This document shows positions 12,236 to 22,739 of a DNA stretch of 52,850 bases, one piece after another (the stretch's first letter is position 1; each line of letters opens with the position of its first letter). The stretch comes from Hypholoma sublateritium FD-334 SS-4 (Eukaryota; Basidiomycota; Agaricomycetes; Agaricales; Strophariaceae). The notes beneath the pieces were generated by a model. The model was not told the origin of the DNA, made no database searches, and saw nothing but the letters and a program-made list of their open reading frames with translations. Location of the stretch: assembly GCA_000827495.1 (NCBI GenBank), contig KN817532.1:479360-532209 (forward strand), read 5' to 3'. Made by a program: the position numbers and the translations under genes.

Positions 12236-13960
12236 TTAAGGGTATGATGCCTGAGGTTTCCACTGATAAAAATGACTATCAATATGGTGCATCTCTTCCC
12301 TCGTGAATGCATCAATTTCCAATCCCGCTGTCTTCTTCTGCGAAACGAAGTCCAACATCTGCTTCTGTATTTCCTTGTCTTTTATCCCCGTAAGACTGAT
12401 GACCACACTTTTCCACGCCAGAAGGGAATTCTGCGTAGCGATATCCCCTTCCTTATTCTCGAGAAATGTACGCAGTGTTTGGAGAGAGAAATCAGTCCCT
12501 CCCCTGAAACGGAAGTGCTGTAGGCGCGGGCAAGTAGCACCGACACCAGTTTCCTCGACAAAGGCTCGCAGGAAGTTATCAACATTACGGTTCGAAATCG
12601 AAACGCCCCTTTCCCACTCACAAGGTCGAAGAGATAGTACAGTGAGTGAAGAGCAGTGGTGGAGCAATCCCGCCATGTCCATCAGTGATTTATCCCCGTT
12701 CAAGTAGGGGAGAGAAAGTTTCCAAATATTCGGCGATCGCTTGAAAAACTCTGACAGAGAGAAATCGAGGAACCTCTCACGGATGTGAAATATCCCCAGA
12801 ACTGGCGCAGTAATCAGATCGAGTATACTAGAAGCTCCAGACGAGGTTTCCCCGGAATGTCTTTCATAGACAAATAAGGTTTCCAGAAAGGGAAGATCGA
12901 TTTCTCCGGGGTAATCTTGTGCTGAGACCGGACCCACGGCAATATTGCAGAACACAAGACACTTCGTTTGTTGGAGTATTCTTGCGATTTCGCCTTGGGA
13001 ACTGCGATGGGAACGGAATTTCTCGTGGAGTGTAACAGAAGTAAGGACCGCCCAATTGACGGTGAACTTGGGGACATGGTCCGTGTGCAACGCTATGTGT
13101 TTGAGTGTCGGTATCGTGAGGAATATACTGTTCTGAAGCAGTGGCATGTCACCAACGAGGCGAAGGGAAACCGATTGGAGCAGAGGAACATCGGCAGCCG
13201 TCAACGCGGCAATGCGATCCATTGATTTAGACGACAGACAGCTTGAGTAGACCTGAATCTCTTTCCAGCGAGTCGAATACCTAAGAAGGGCTTGGAAAAG
13301 GATGCTCGATGTGACAGTTTCATCTTGCTCCATGTATACCATAAGAGCGAGTCCACCCGGTCCTGCTCGCTCAAACCACTCACTCGCCCTCCTAGCCAAA
13401 GCCAAATAAGCCCGTTCATCCAGCAATTTACGTCGATAACCGAAGGCGTTGACATCGATCGTCATAGAGGCCCAGACGGCCGGGGTTGTCAGCGCAATGT
13501 GTCGCATTCCGCTGGAGATTTGCGAGAGAATGTAAGGCAATGGAGTACTTCCGTACGCCAGTGTGGGCCCTTCTTCCACACATGTAGCACATATCTCGCG
13601 AAGTACGTCCTCTGGGAGATTGCGAATGGGAGAATTGAGAGCCCGGCGATGGTCCGCAGAAGTCTCCCAGATCGCCGCTTTCTCTTCGTGCAGGCGCTGC
13701 AGCTTGATTTCCGTTGCTTCGATCTGCGATTTCAAGGCCTCGATATGGGCCATTGCTTCGGATATCTGCGCTTCTACAACTTTCAACTTCGCGTTGGTAG
13801 GGGCCATAGATTCCAAGATCATCGCCTTATCCTGATCCGTAAGCGGTCGGTTGGTTTTGAGTAATGTATCTAGAATTGAATTGCCTAGAATGTACCTTTG
13901 AGAGGGCTTTGCGATTTAAAGATGACTCTGAGACTCACTGGATAGACACACTTGATCCAT
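12236..13960 (-). CDS. F-box / LRR-like protein B
   Basis: Exons 13960-13939 (22 bases) and 13884-12236, with a 54-base intron, giving about 556 residues. Same architecture as F-box A: the spliced N-terminus ends LLKTNRPLTDQDKAM before the MAPTNAKLK block, followed by a coiled coil, an F-box-like LPEDVLREIC with SSGMRHIALTTPAVW, and a leucine-rich tail. No in-frame stop is seen. Its start lies only some 270 bases from the 5' end of gene-A copy B on the opposite strand, so the two form a head-to-head pair. Substrate unknown. Clear paralogue of the genes at 7161-8878 and 25838-27596 at both protein and splice-site level. Confidence 0.85.
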
Positions 13961-14229
13961 CGTTTCGAATGTTTCTGTGCAGAGAATTCGAGGCAATTAT
14001 AAGTAGTGGTTGGCTCCAACGTGTAGGCTTCAGTTTAGCGTTATCTTACCTTACTCACGCGACTTATGTAATGGAATACTCCCGTTGAATTGTCCTAATC
14101 ACTGTAGCGCCCATGGTGCTATATCTCATCAGGTTTTGTCCAGAATACTTGTGCTCGGCAGCGGCAGCGAAGGATGTCGGGCTTGCTGCGCACAGAGGCG
14201 TAGAGCATTAATTCCTTGTAGCGGATCGC

Positions 14230-16060
14230 GTGGTACTCGAACTCCGAAGTGCCGCACTGCACAACTTACGCCCCAGCGTCCCTCCTCCGTCCCCGCGCCC
14301 TGCGCTGCTTTCCCGCGCTCGCCGACCCCGCCGCTTGCGCTGCCGTCGCCGCTGCCCTTCCTCCCTTGCGACGCCCCCGCGCGTGCTGGCGCCCGTGGCG
14401 CCGTCCCGCGAGGCGGCGCTCCTGCCGCCTCGCGCCGTCGTGACCCACGCTCACGGCGCCGCCTGCGCCTTAGAGCCATCTACACCGCCCGTGCCAGCGG
14501 CGTGGTAGAGAAGCACACCGCCCTCGCGCCCACCTCGACTCTCGGCCCGTCGCCCCTTACTCCGTCGTCCACAACGTCCCTCCCTCTCCCTCTCCCTCGC
14601 ACTCACTTCCACCACGCGCGTGCGCTGTCCCCGCACGCCCTCGCCTCCGTGGCGGTCCGGTACCCGCGGCTCTGGCACGTCCCGCGTCCCGCAGCCAAGG
14701 CGCCGTCGCCAGCTGCGGGTCCAGGCGTCCACCGCCCGCTCTGCCGCGTCGCGCTCTATCCATAGAGGCTGCCAGACGCACCGACGCCCGCCCGCACGCC
14801 GGTGCCTCGTTGCCCGTGTTATAAGATCAGTTGTTCCTTCACACGCTCACGCTACAGCTCACCCTAACACATCGCGCCGGCCTGCTAACTCCTGTACACA
14901 ACCCACTACTTACCCGCGCACGCCGTCCGTCGGCTGCACGACACCACCACACCGCCTGAGGCGCTCGCTCGGGCGTACTTACTCTCAACCGCGCAAGGGC
15001 ATGCGGCCGCCGCCTGTGCGTAATATGCGACGTCGCCGAGAGCCGCAGAATGACTGTTACCCAGCACGCCGCCGATATTCCGCGCAGCGCCCCGCCCCGC
15101 CGCGCGCAGGGAGAGCGCACCGCGAGCGTGGACAGACGGTGCGTGCGCGTCCGTCGTTCGCGACTGCGTACATAGTTCATTAGCACCTGGCCCAACCCGC
15201 CGCCGCCGCCAGCGCGTCGAACGCCCCTCGCCGCACCGACTCCGCCGGCGCACTCGAAGCTGCCCATGCCGCCCGGCCTCGTACGCCCCTCTCGCCCACC
15301 TCTACAACCGCCGCTCGCTCGATCGCTCGCTCATCCCGCGCCCGCCGCAGATAAGCGTGCAGCTGCCGCCCCTACCTGCGATGCACCAGGTGCCTATCCC
15401 CCCGCCCGCCCCGCCCCGTCGCAGCGCAGCGCAGACGCCGGGCGCAGGACACGCGCGTCGCACAGCGGGCTACTGTTGAGCAGCACGCGGTGCGTGTCAA
15501 TGCGCGGCCGCCATGGGTGGCTCGCGCGATGCACGCGCGCGGCAGGCGGAGGTGCGCGGGTGGACGTGCTCGGCGGGACGCACGTACGGTAGGGCGTTGT
15601 ATTGTCGTGTCTGGGCCGCGGACGACTGCTGATGCGAGGCTCGACTAGGACCGCGCCGGCGCGATGGCTCCGCTACAGACGACGGCGACGGCGAGATCGC
15701 TCGCCGCCCGATGGCGATGCTGATACCAGTGTCCAGGGCCGTTCCGGCCCCCGTGTCTAACAGACGAGTCCTGCCTGCGCACCACCTGGACCGGCGCCCG
15801 CCCGCTATTTCGCCTTTTCCTATAGCTGCGGCACCGCCACAGCCGCGCGCGCGTGCAGATGCAATATGAACACCCCCTTCCTCCGTACCTGCAGGACCGC
15901 CGCGCGGCGGGTTTGCGCCGAGACTGCCTCGCGTGGTGTATCGCGTCGAGGCTAGTCCGTCTGGCAGCCAGAGGCGAGTCTGCATTCAGCACTGAAGGAC
16001 TGCGCGCGCCGAGCGTGCGGGGGCTCGAGGGCGCGTCGTAGTAGGCGCCCAGGCAGCAGC
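14230..16060 (+). pseudogene. Gene-A copy B (5' part only, degenerate)
   Basis: Nucleotide blocks line up in order with exons 1-5 of gene A. Examples: the ataagcgtgcagctgccgcc block at about 15350 (exon 4), a block at about 15859-15905 matching gene A about 1409-1451 (exon 5), and the end at about 16040-16060. No continuous reading frame spans these blocks, and coiled-coil codons are missing between 15480 and 15560. It stops at a TAG TAG in the same place where copies C and D stop. Everything homologous to the RS block and the C-terminal coiled coil of gene A is absent. It is visibly more GC-rich than gene A. Confidence 0.7.
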
Positions 16061-17200
16061 CGAGTCACAGCCCCGTCTCCCGCTCCTTCACGCACACGCC
16101 TCAAACGGAAACCACGTCGACCGCCCCGCGTTTGTTGGCGCGCGCTATATGCGCTCGTGCGCAGCTGTCGCGCGATTTTCAGGTCAGCGGCCGGGCGCTC
16201 TGCACCGCGGGGAACGTCGATGACTCACCTGAGTGCTCCGCGCGCTCGCTCACGACCTGCACCTCGCCCAATCGAAGCCGCCGCCGCCCCCGACATCTCC
16301 TCGCGACACCTAGCCCGTCCAGTCGCGCTGCTGCTGCACGCACGCGCCGTCGATTCCGCGGCGCGCAGATTTCTGGGAGGCGCATCCAAGGGCGATGTCA
16401 GCAGAGGCGCCGTGTCTACGACGGCGCGCATGTACTGTGGACTGCGCGAGCGACAGATGCCCTGGGCGGTGGGAGCGGCGGCTGCGCAGTGCGCGGACGT
16501 CGTGCAGCGTGTATCCACGTGCCCAGGAAGCTGTTGCCCCGGCGCGGGGAAGATGCGTGTACTCACCACTGTCTGTCCCATGTCCACTCCATCGCCGCCA
16601 CCGCACCCACCGCCGCCGCTCCCGTCGATCGCCGCTGTACACCGCACCGCAAGGCCAAAACACGCTGCGCTGCGCTGCGGGTGTGTACAAGACACACGAC
16701 GCGCCCTGTCGTCGTCACCGCGTCCGTGCCCCAGCGAGCGCCCTTCGAGAAGCTCGCCGCGCCGTTCTATCGCGGGATATCTATGTCATCGGCCGGCACT
16801 GTGCGACTTGGAGAACATGGGCAACTCACCTGAGCGCTCCGCGCGCCTGCACACGATGTGCACCCGCCGCCGTCCTCGCCGTGTCCGCGCCCAGTCACAG
16901 TTCGTGAGCGCCGCCGCTGGCGTCCGTGGAGCGCCGGTGTCTGCAAGACGTGTCGAGAGCGCGATATCAGCAATCAAGCATAGTGTGCAAAACGGCGCGG
17001 ACGTACCTCTCGACGTGTCGCGTCGCGTCGTGGCGCCCAATGCCAGAAAGCTGCACAGCACCGAGGTCAGCAGACAGCGCCAAGGAGCGGACAGGGACTT
17101 ACCGTGCGATGAGCAGGAGGGAGGCGCTGGAGGGAGGAATGCGGTGGGAGGCGAGGAGGGAAGGGAGGAATGATGCAGAATGGTGAGCACACGCCGTCTG
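16061..17200 (-). other. Possible spliced minus-strand transcript, non-coding or uncertain
   Basis: On the - strand, a TATA box (17208-17201) is followed by candidate exons about 17170-17103, 17050-17007 and 16940-16830, bounded by good donors (gtaagt, gtacgt, gtgagt) and acceptors (gtgcag, ttgcag). The last donor, ctcag|gtgagt, recurs near 16233, because 16200-16560 and 16800-17180 are diverged tandem copies of each other. I see no convincing ORF across the exons, so a non-coding RNA or a decayed gene are both possible. Confidence 0.3.
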
Positions 17201-17208
17201 CCTTTATA
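17201..17208 (-). promoter_or_regulatory. TATA box, minus strand
   Basis: Reads tataaagg on the - strand, 30-40 bases upstream of the first candidate exon described for 16061-17200. Placed by motif and position only. Confidence 0.35.
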
Positions 17209-18660
17209 CCTGCTAGGCTGACAGGCGAGGCTCGGCTGCGCGGACGCAGTGCGGGCCCTGAGTCCGGCGCCGGAACGGGATGTGCATCCGTGTTTTAGCC
17301 GAGTGGCACGGTGTCCGCTCCCCTCCCTTTGTCTGTTTTCATTCGATGTGCGCGAGCGGTACGTACACCGCTCTCATATTCGAATAAAACATTACTAAAA
17401 CATCCTAATTTCACAGACAAACACGCGTTGCGTGCAAACACGCTCTGCGCGCGAGGCCTCTAAGTTGCCTTGCCCCTCTCATGCATCGCGCACCACACCC
17501 CCGCCGGCGCCGCACCCACGTCGAATCGCCGCCGCCCCCACGCCCAGACCAGACCAACGCCTACTCCACAAGCTAGCCCAGAAAACCCCCGGGAAACGTC
17601 TCCTAGCGCGGAATACACCCCGCGCGCTCGCGGTGCATTGCCCATCGTCCGCCGCAGAGTGTGCTGGCATCCGCTAGAGCTCCATGCACTAGCACTAGGC
17701 TGGCTATTCTTAGCGCAAGCCTAGTGCTAGCGTCGGGTTTGGGGGCGCGCGGTTTCAGATGCAGAAACGGAAGGAGATGGGGGAGGAGGCGAGGATGGTC
17801 GGCGCCGTGTCGCGAGGTGAGTACCCCTATTCTATTCGTCGCTCGTACTTGCTGATTAATCGATACTCGAGCAGGAATTTGGGTGAAATAGGGATGTCCC
17901 GCACAACGGGCATAAACTCAATATTTCAATATGTATCTAATAACGGGATGTCCGTACAAAATGTAAGGTGAGTGTCCATACCCGAATTTCCGCCGCCCAT
18001 TCATTACCTGACAAATCTATTATCTCGCAGGTATTTCCCTTGAATTATGGACGCCCGCGGTAACGAGAGTAAATGCTGCTTTACGGTATGTACATGATAG
18101 CACGCCGTGCTACACTACTGAATACCTATCTTCATCCCCAGACCCATTGCGCTAGCCTCGCCCGGCGGAGCGCGTATTTCGGGCCTAGACCCTTACCCCA
18201 ATAAGTCCCAGCCTAGTGCACGCGAATTCGCACTCGTTTCACGGCGAACTGTACGAATGGGGGCACGAGGAGAAGGAGATGGGTTGGCGCTGACGCCGCT
18301 CCACCGTGCCGCGTGCTGCATGGAGCACCTTCGGGGACGACATACGATGAAAGGTATGTATTATCTGGATATTTATCTGCCGTACGCACTGTGTTTATTG
18401 TCTGTTTGAATGTAGGAGTGCTGTTGTGCGTGAGCGGCTGCATGCCACTCGGGGAACGCGCGCACCGTACACACGGCGCCTTTGTGGTTGCTAGTGCGAT
18501 ATGTAAGTCTATTATAGGCTCGTCCGAATAGCCTAGCGTGCGCGCTGGGCTGCTTCTTTTGGGGAGAGATCTGCGAAGACGGGGAGCATCAGCGCGAGGT
18601 GCGGCGTCGCTCTCAAAGGTAACGCCGCACTTGGCGCTGTACTCTACAGATCTGTGTATT
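17209..18660. other. Non-coding accessory DNA
   Basis: No gene recognised. Contains a perfect 13-base inverted repeat (17689-17701 with 17718-17730) and several splice-like gtgagt sites without a supportable reading frame. Confidence 0.4.
17689..17730. repeat. Perfect 13-bp inverted repeat with 16-base loop
   Basis: CTAGCACTAGGCT at 17689-17701 is the exact reverse complement of 17718-17730. A related agcctagtgc occurs again near 18209. Could be a transposon-end hairpin or a chance structure in repetitive DNA. Confidence 0.6.
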
Positions 18661-18745
18661 CTGTACGTATCTAGGTGAGTACTTTACGCTACTCTTGTGA
18701 TATTTCCTTGTATCTATTTCAATTATATGTAAATTGTATGCGTGT

Positions 18746-19115
18746 AGGTATGATTTCATGCCACCGGCGCCTAATATTACAGTACGGCTATTGTACGCGC
18801 GCGCTGTCCTCTGCCCGCTTCAGACACTCTGTAGTATGTAGATTTCTAATACATAATCACTGTCCTCTATATTTGCAAGGTATACAAGTGTCAGTTCAAC
18901 GCGCGCAGTCAATACTCTGCGCGTTGGTATGTTCTCGTGCCACGGGCGCCTAATTTTAGATTGCAGGTATCTTATACGCGCGCTGTCCTCTGCCTGCTTT
19001 AGATACACCGTATTATATACATCTATAATAAATAGTTGCTGTCCTTTATTGAAATGAAGTATACAGGGGTAATTTCGCTTCAGGAGAGTGTACACGCTCC
19101 CAGCGCACAGTACAA
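18746..19115. repeat. Diverged tandem duplication, about 185 bp unit
   Basis: 18746-18925 and 18926-19115 share the ordered blocks gtatg-tt, gccac-ggcgcctaat, acgcgcgctgtcctctgcc, a cactctgta/acaccgtat segment and a ctgtcct-tat segment. No coding frame is kept in either unit. Confidence 0.6.
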
Positions 19116-19319
19116 ATTTGGCAATGCGCGACGCGCTCTGTCAACGCGCATGTCTAAATCCTTTCGTAACATGTTAATTAATGTATTACTGACACATTTG
19201 AACTGTTTTTACTTTAAAAAACGGACTGAGAGTACTATTTACATAGAGAACAATATCCAGAAATGCTGTCCGAGAGCTCACCACTGCTCAGGCCGTTGAA
19301 TAGGCCCTGGGGGATGACA

Positions 19320-20290
19320 CCACTGATCTGGGACATGAAATAAGCAAGCGGCGACAGGGCGAAGCTTGACGAGACGTACGCGTAATCGCTGATGGACTCG
19401 GTGTTCAATGTGTGCTCATGCGCTCACTGGCTTATATTGGCGCGTGGACCTCAAGGACAGAATGTGATATCCTAGGAAGCACAGACACACACCCAAAGGA
19501 CCAAAAAATATTTTTTTCATCACCACAGGAGCTGTGTGGGTATTCGCATGTGCAGGCAATCGTGCCACCGGAAGAGCGGAATACGCTTGGCTGGAGCTGT
19601 CACTTTCCGCCGCCGCGCGTCGATTACCTCACCCCGGCGATGCTAATTTAGACCCGCTTTTATTCGCGCAGTGCTAGGTGTTTGAAGGGGGCCGTACTCT
19701 ACCCTGCACTGTGCATTATGCTCTGGGGCACTCTGTGCAGTGTGCTTTGGGCCGGAGACTGGGCTTGATGAATAGTTCTCTTACATATCTGGCAGGCCGT
19801 ATATACAGGTATAGATGGGTGGTATATCATGTAAACTCGTGCACCAAGTTTCCAAATATTCTCGGTGATCCGGGCTTGCACTACACTAGTGCAAAGCTCA
19901 AAATACATCGCTTGGCGGGAGGATCCCTGACACAAAGTGACACCATTTTGGAGGGATGATTGTGCGACAAGGGAATAATACAGTCTCGTTCTGTATATTC
20001 TACTGTGCATTTTGGATCTGTGTTGGACATTGTAATGATATGCAATGCACCAATCACAAAAAGAGGCTGATTGTAGAAGTATGGGAGGAATATCCGGAGG
20101 AGGTGTCACTGCAGGATTTAGCGGATTTGATGCGACTAATGTTAGTGTGTCGCACTTCGGATCCGAAGAAGTGCTACGCGCTGCTTTAAAAGCCAGAGAA
20201 TTTATTATGTACTCCAATTCATACCCCGTCTCCATGTCTAACCTATGCTGGTACATTGTACTATGCTCTCTCAGCTTGTTTTATCCCTCG
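19320..20290. other. Non-coding accessory DNA
   Basis: No gene recognised. Several short open frames lie on both strands without family motifs or consistent splice structure. Confidence 0.4.
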
Positions 20291-20295
20291 GAAAT

Positions 20296-21130
20296 TCTGA
20301 TTTGAGATTTGGGCTTCCCGCAAATGCTCTGCGGTCATGGTGGGTACTTCATGTTTCTATTGCGTTTTGCTTACATCTACCAAGTTCTCGCAGATGTGCA
20401 CCCCTCCTTGACATTCTACTAAATGTTGTAGCCACCTGTGAGTCTATCTCGGCCTCGTTGCGCCTCATCCTAATGGCTCTTTAGCAGTGGGAAATTCCAA
20501 TTCAAGATTTGGGTGGTACACTTCTATTATGTATGATCTTGCTCACATTTATCCAGATTTCGTGGACCTTCTCGAGAGCGTGTGGGACATGTGATGTGCG
20601 AGTGCGCGGGACATGTGATGTGCTGAAGCACTGGTTTAGCACCGGTGAGTCTATTTTCTATCTGATTTCTATCTGTATCGACTTGTTTTTAGACGAAGCA
20701 AATTCCGATCCGATTTTTGGGCTTCCCACAAATGCTATGGTGTGGTTCTGCTCATATTTATGCAGATGTTCTTGAGCGGTTGTATTCCTACAGTACGGGG
20801 GATGTGGTATTATGGGCAATGCTGCGCAAGGTATGTTTATGTGTTTTCACAGCGCCCTTGATGACACATCATCGCAGCCATCATCCTTCTCACACGACGT
20901 TCTTGCTGTGATCCTTGCAAAGAACACCACGAAGACCTTCTCATGCGTCGCAAAGTGGCAACAATTACAAATATCCCCCAAGAGCATTTTCGTGGATTCT
21001 GTACAAGCCGTGGCTTTGCTCCCAACAAGAGTCTTCACAACCTGAAGCCCTTGGTAAGCTTTGCAAGATTATATTACAGTCACTTATTTATTAACTCTTT
21101 GACACAATGCAGTGGGAAATTGTGCGCCTG
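20296..21130. repeat. Diverged about 200-bp repeats
   Basis: A block of the type aaattc-ga--gatttggg(cttccc) starts near 20299, 20495 and 20701, with a partial version near 21113. Each is followed at a similar distance by a ca-attt/ctac-agatttcg-like block and a gtgagtcta-like block. Units have drifted and keep no shared reading frame. Confidence 0.45.
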
Positions 21131-21850
21131 TGAGTTGGTGCATATTTTGATTGTTGACTCCCATCACTGGTGACTTGGTACGTGGCTCCCATTTTTCTGT
21201 ATATCATTAACTGTTTGTTTCTCCCTGCTGGCCTTTGGGCGGGGAGAGACTCTGGCCGTAGAATAAAAAGGAGAGGAATCAAGGCTGAAAAGTTGCTGTA
21301 TTTTACCGCACTAACCTTAATATGTACTAGTCGTTCCTGAATATAATCCACTTTTCACCTTGTGTGCCTGGCAAATTCCCACATGAGCTTAAATTAGAAC
21401 TTGCACGCCACAGTGCCACGCTTCGGGGAACAATCTAGTAGAAGTGTCAGAGATGCTTAGAAGTTATGGTCTATGATAGGCACGCACTCCGTCCGGTCGC
21501 CCGCGGAATGCTTCAAGCTCGTTCATCGCGTCCTGCTCAGGTATCACCAAGAGCAGGGCCGGCGAGATGGCGAAGACGTTTCGCTGTGTTGGGGGCGTTC
21601 ATGATGTCAAGGGGGTCGCATAGGAGGAGCGGCGGCGGCGTCTTCGTTGTTGGCTCACTTCGAGATTCAAAGGCATGGTTGTCGTGTACCAACACGCTCA
21701 AGTTATCGACGCGACTTGGGGTCATCGCCGGTAACACGGACAAACAACTATCCTCAAGCTCAAGCTCAAGCTCAAGGCCGTTTGTGCCTTCACGTCGTCA
21801 ACTTTCCACACTTTTCAGATCCTCCTCAGTGGATTCCGAAACTAAACACC
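21131..21850. other. Intergenic region upstream of a gene fragment
   Basis: No gene seen up to 21730. An aagctc simple repeat at about 21754-21777 precedes a leader-like stretch with a caccATGG start context at 21851. Confidence 0.4.
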
Positions 21851-22024
21851 ATGGATGCATCGAGTGATGGTGCCTCAGACACGCTCTTCACCCCGCACAC
21901 CCCTTTTGCTCTACCGCCTAGCTCGTAGCGCAGTCAGTAGCATCAGCGCCCGTAGTACCCCCACCGTCAGCACCGTCCCCACGGGATCTCGCCACCGCGT
22001 TGGTCGAGCAAACAGGAAGGTTGG
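21851..22024 (+). pseudogene. Broken N-terminal exon of an unassigned gene
   Basis: ATG in a strong caccATGG context opens 25 codons (MDASSDGASDTLFTPHTPF..) to a TAG. A one-base shift at that point continues the same composition (ISARSTPTVSTVPTGSRHR) up to a good donor, G|gtatgt, at about 22024. The two halves look like one disordered Ser/Thr/Pro-rich N-terminus split by a single-base indel. No downstream exons are recognisable, because the gene-A copy C region follows. Function unknown. Confidence 0.4.
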
Positions 22025-22499
22025 TATGTTTTCACTCGTCTTAAATATGCTCGACACCAAATTTCGTTCCTTTATTATAAAGCATTGTTGGGGAATAGAG
22101 TAAGCCTTTTCAAGTTATGACAAGCTGAGTGCCCGTTCGATTGCTTACACGGATCGTCGGCGACAGCGTCGCCGCCATCGCCGTCGCTACCGTCGTCGTC
22201 GCCATCGGAGGAAGAGGAGAGTGCACACGGGAGGGAGGCGTGCTAGAGCGTCGTCCGGCTGGACGAATTCGGGGTGTCCAGTTCCGCGTTATTATCACCG
22301 TCCCGCCGCCCAGGGGAACGATGTGCCCCGTAGCACGGTGCCGCATGTTATAATACCAAAACATCTCCCGCCAAAAAATGCGCGCGTAGCGCCGATCGGC
22401 TGGCAAATGGTCGTTTTTAAATTGTAGGTGGATAGGCGCTGAGCACTGCGTCTTCATGCACCGCGGAATGCTAGAATATAAGTTATAATATAAGTAAGC

Positions 22500-22640
22500 A
22501 TGCCTCTCCTCATTCCTGGCATTCGGAGAGCCAATGACGGCCTAGGACGCAGTTGTGGAAGTACGTGCGCGGTGTGGTGCCGCGTGCACTCGGTATCGGT
22601 GTGACGCGTCGCGGGGGGCATCTGTTGAAGCCGCTCCCCC
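22500..22640. repeat. Dispersed repeat, copy 1 (5' flank of gene-A copy C)
   Basis: About 130 bases match 25580-25715 with few differences, including the cgcagttgtggaagtac and gtgacgcgtcgcggggggca segments. Confidence 0.7.
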
Positions 22641-22739
22641 GCGGCGCCGCGCGCGCATGACGCGTCCGTCCTGCATCGGCTCTGTCTCCGCGGGGGCGTC
22701 TGCCACCCGCTCCCACCTCTTTTCCAGCACGCGGCGCCC

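Noticed and set aside
16157..17173. 338-codon plus-strand open frame
   Set aside because: It lies in GC-rich repeated DNA, has no domain motifs, cuts across the tandem repeat of the region and overlaps two other long frames. Long open frames are expected by chance at this base composition.
22110..22457. Arg-rich plus-strand and other frames after the broken exon at 21851
   Set aside because: Low-complexity cgtcgc-type sequence gives open frames in several phases. No splice acceptor gives a sensible continuation of the exon.
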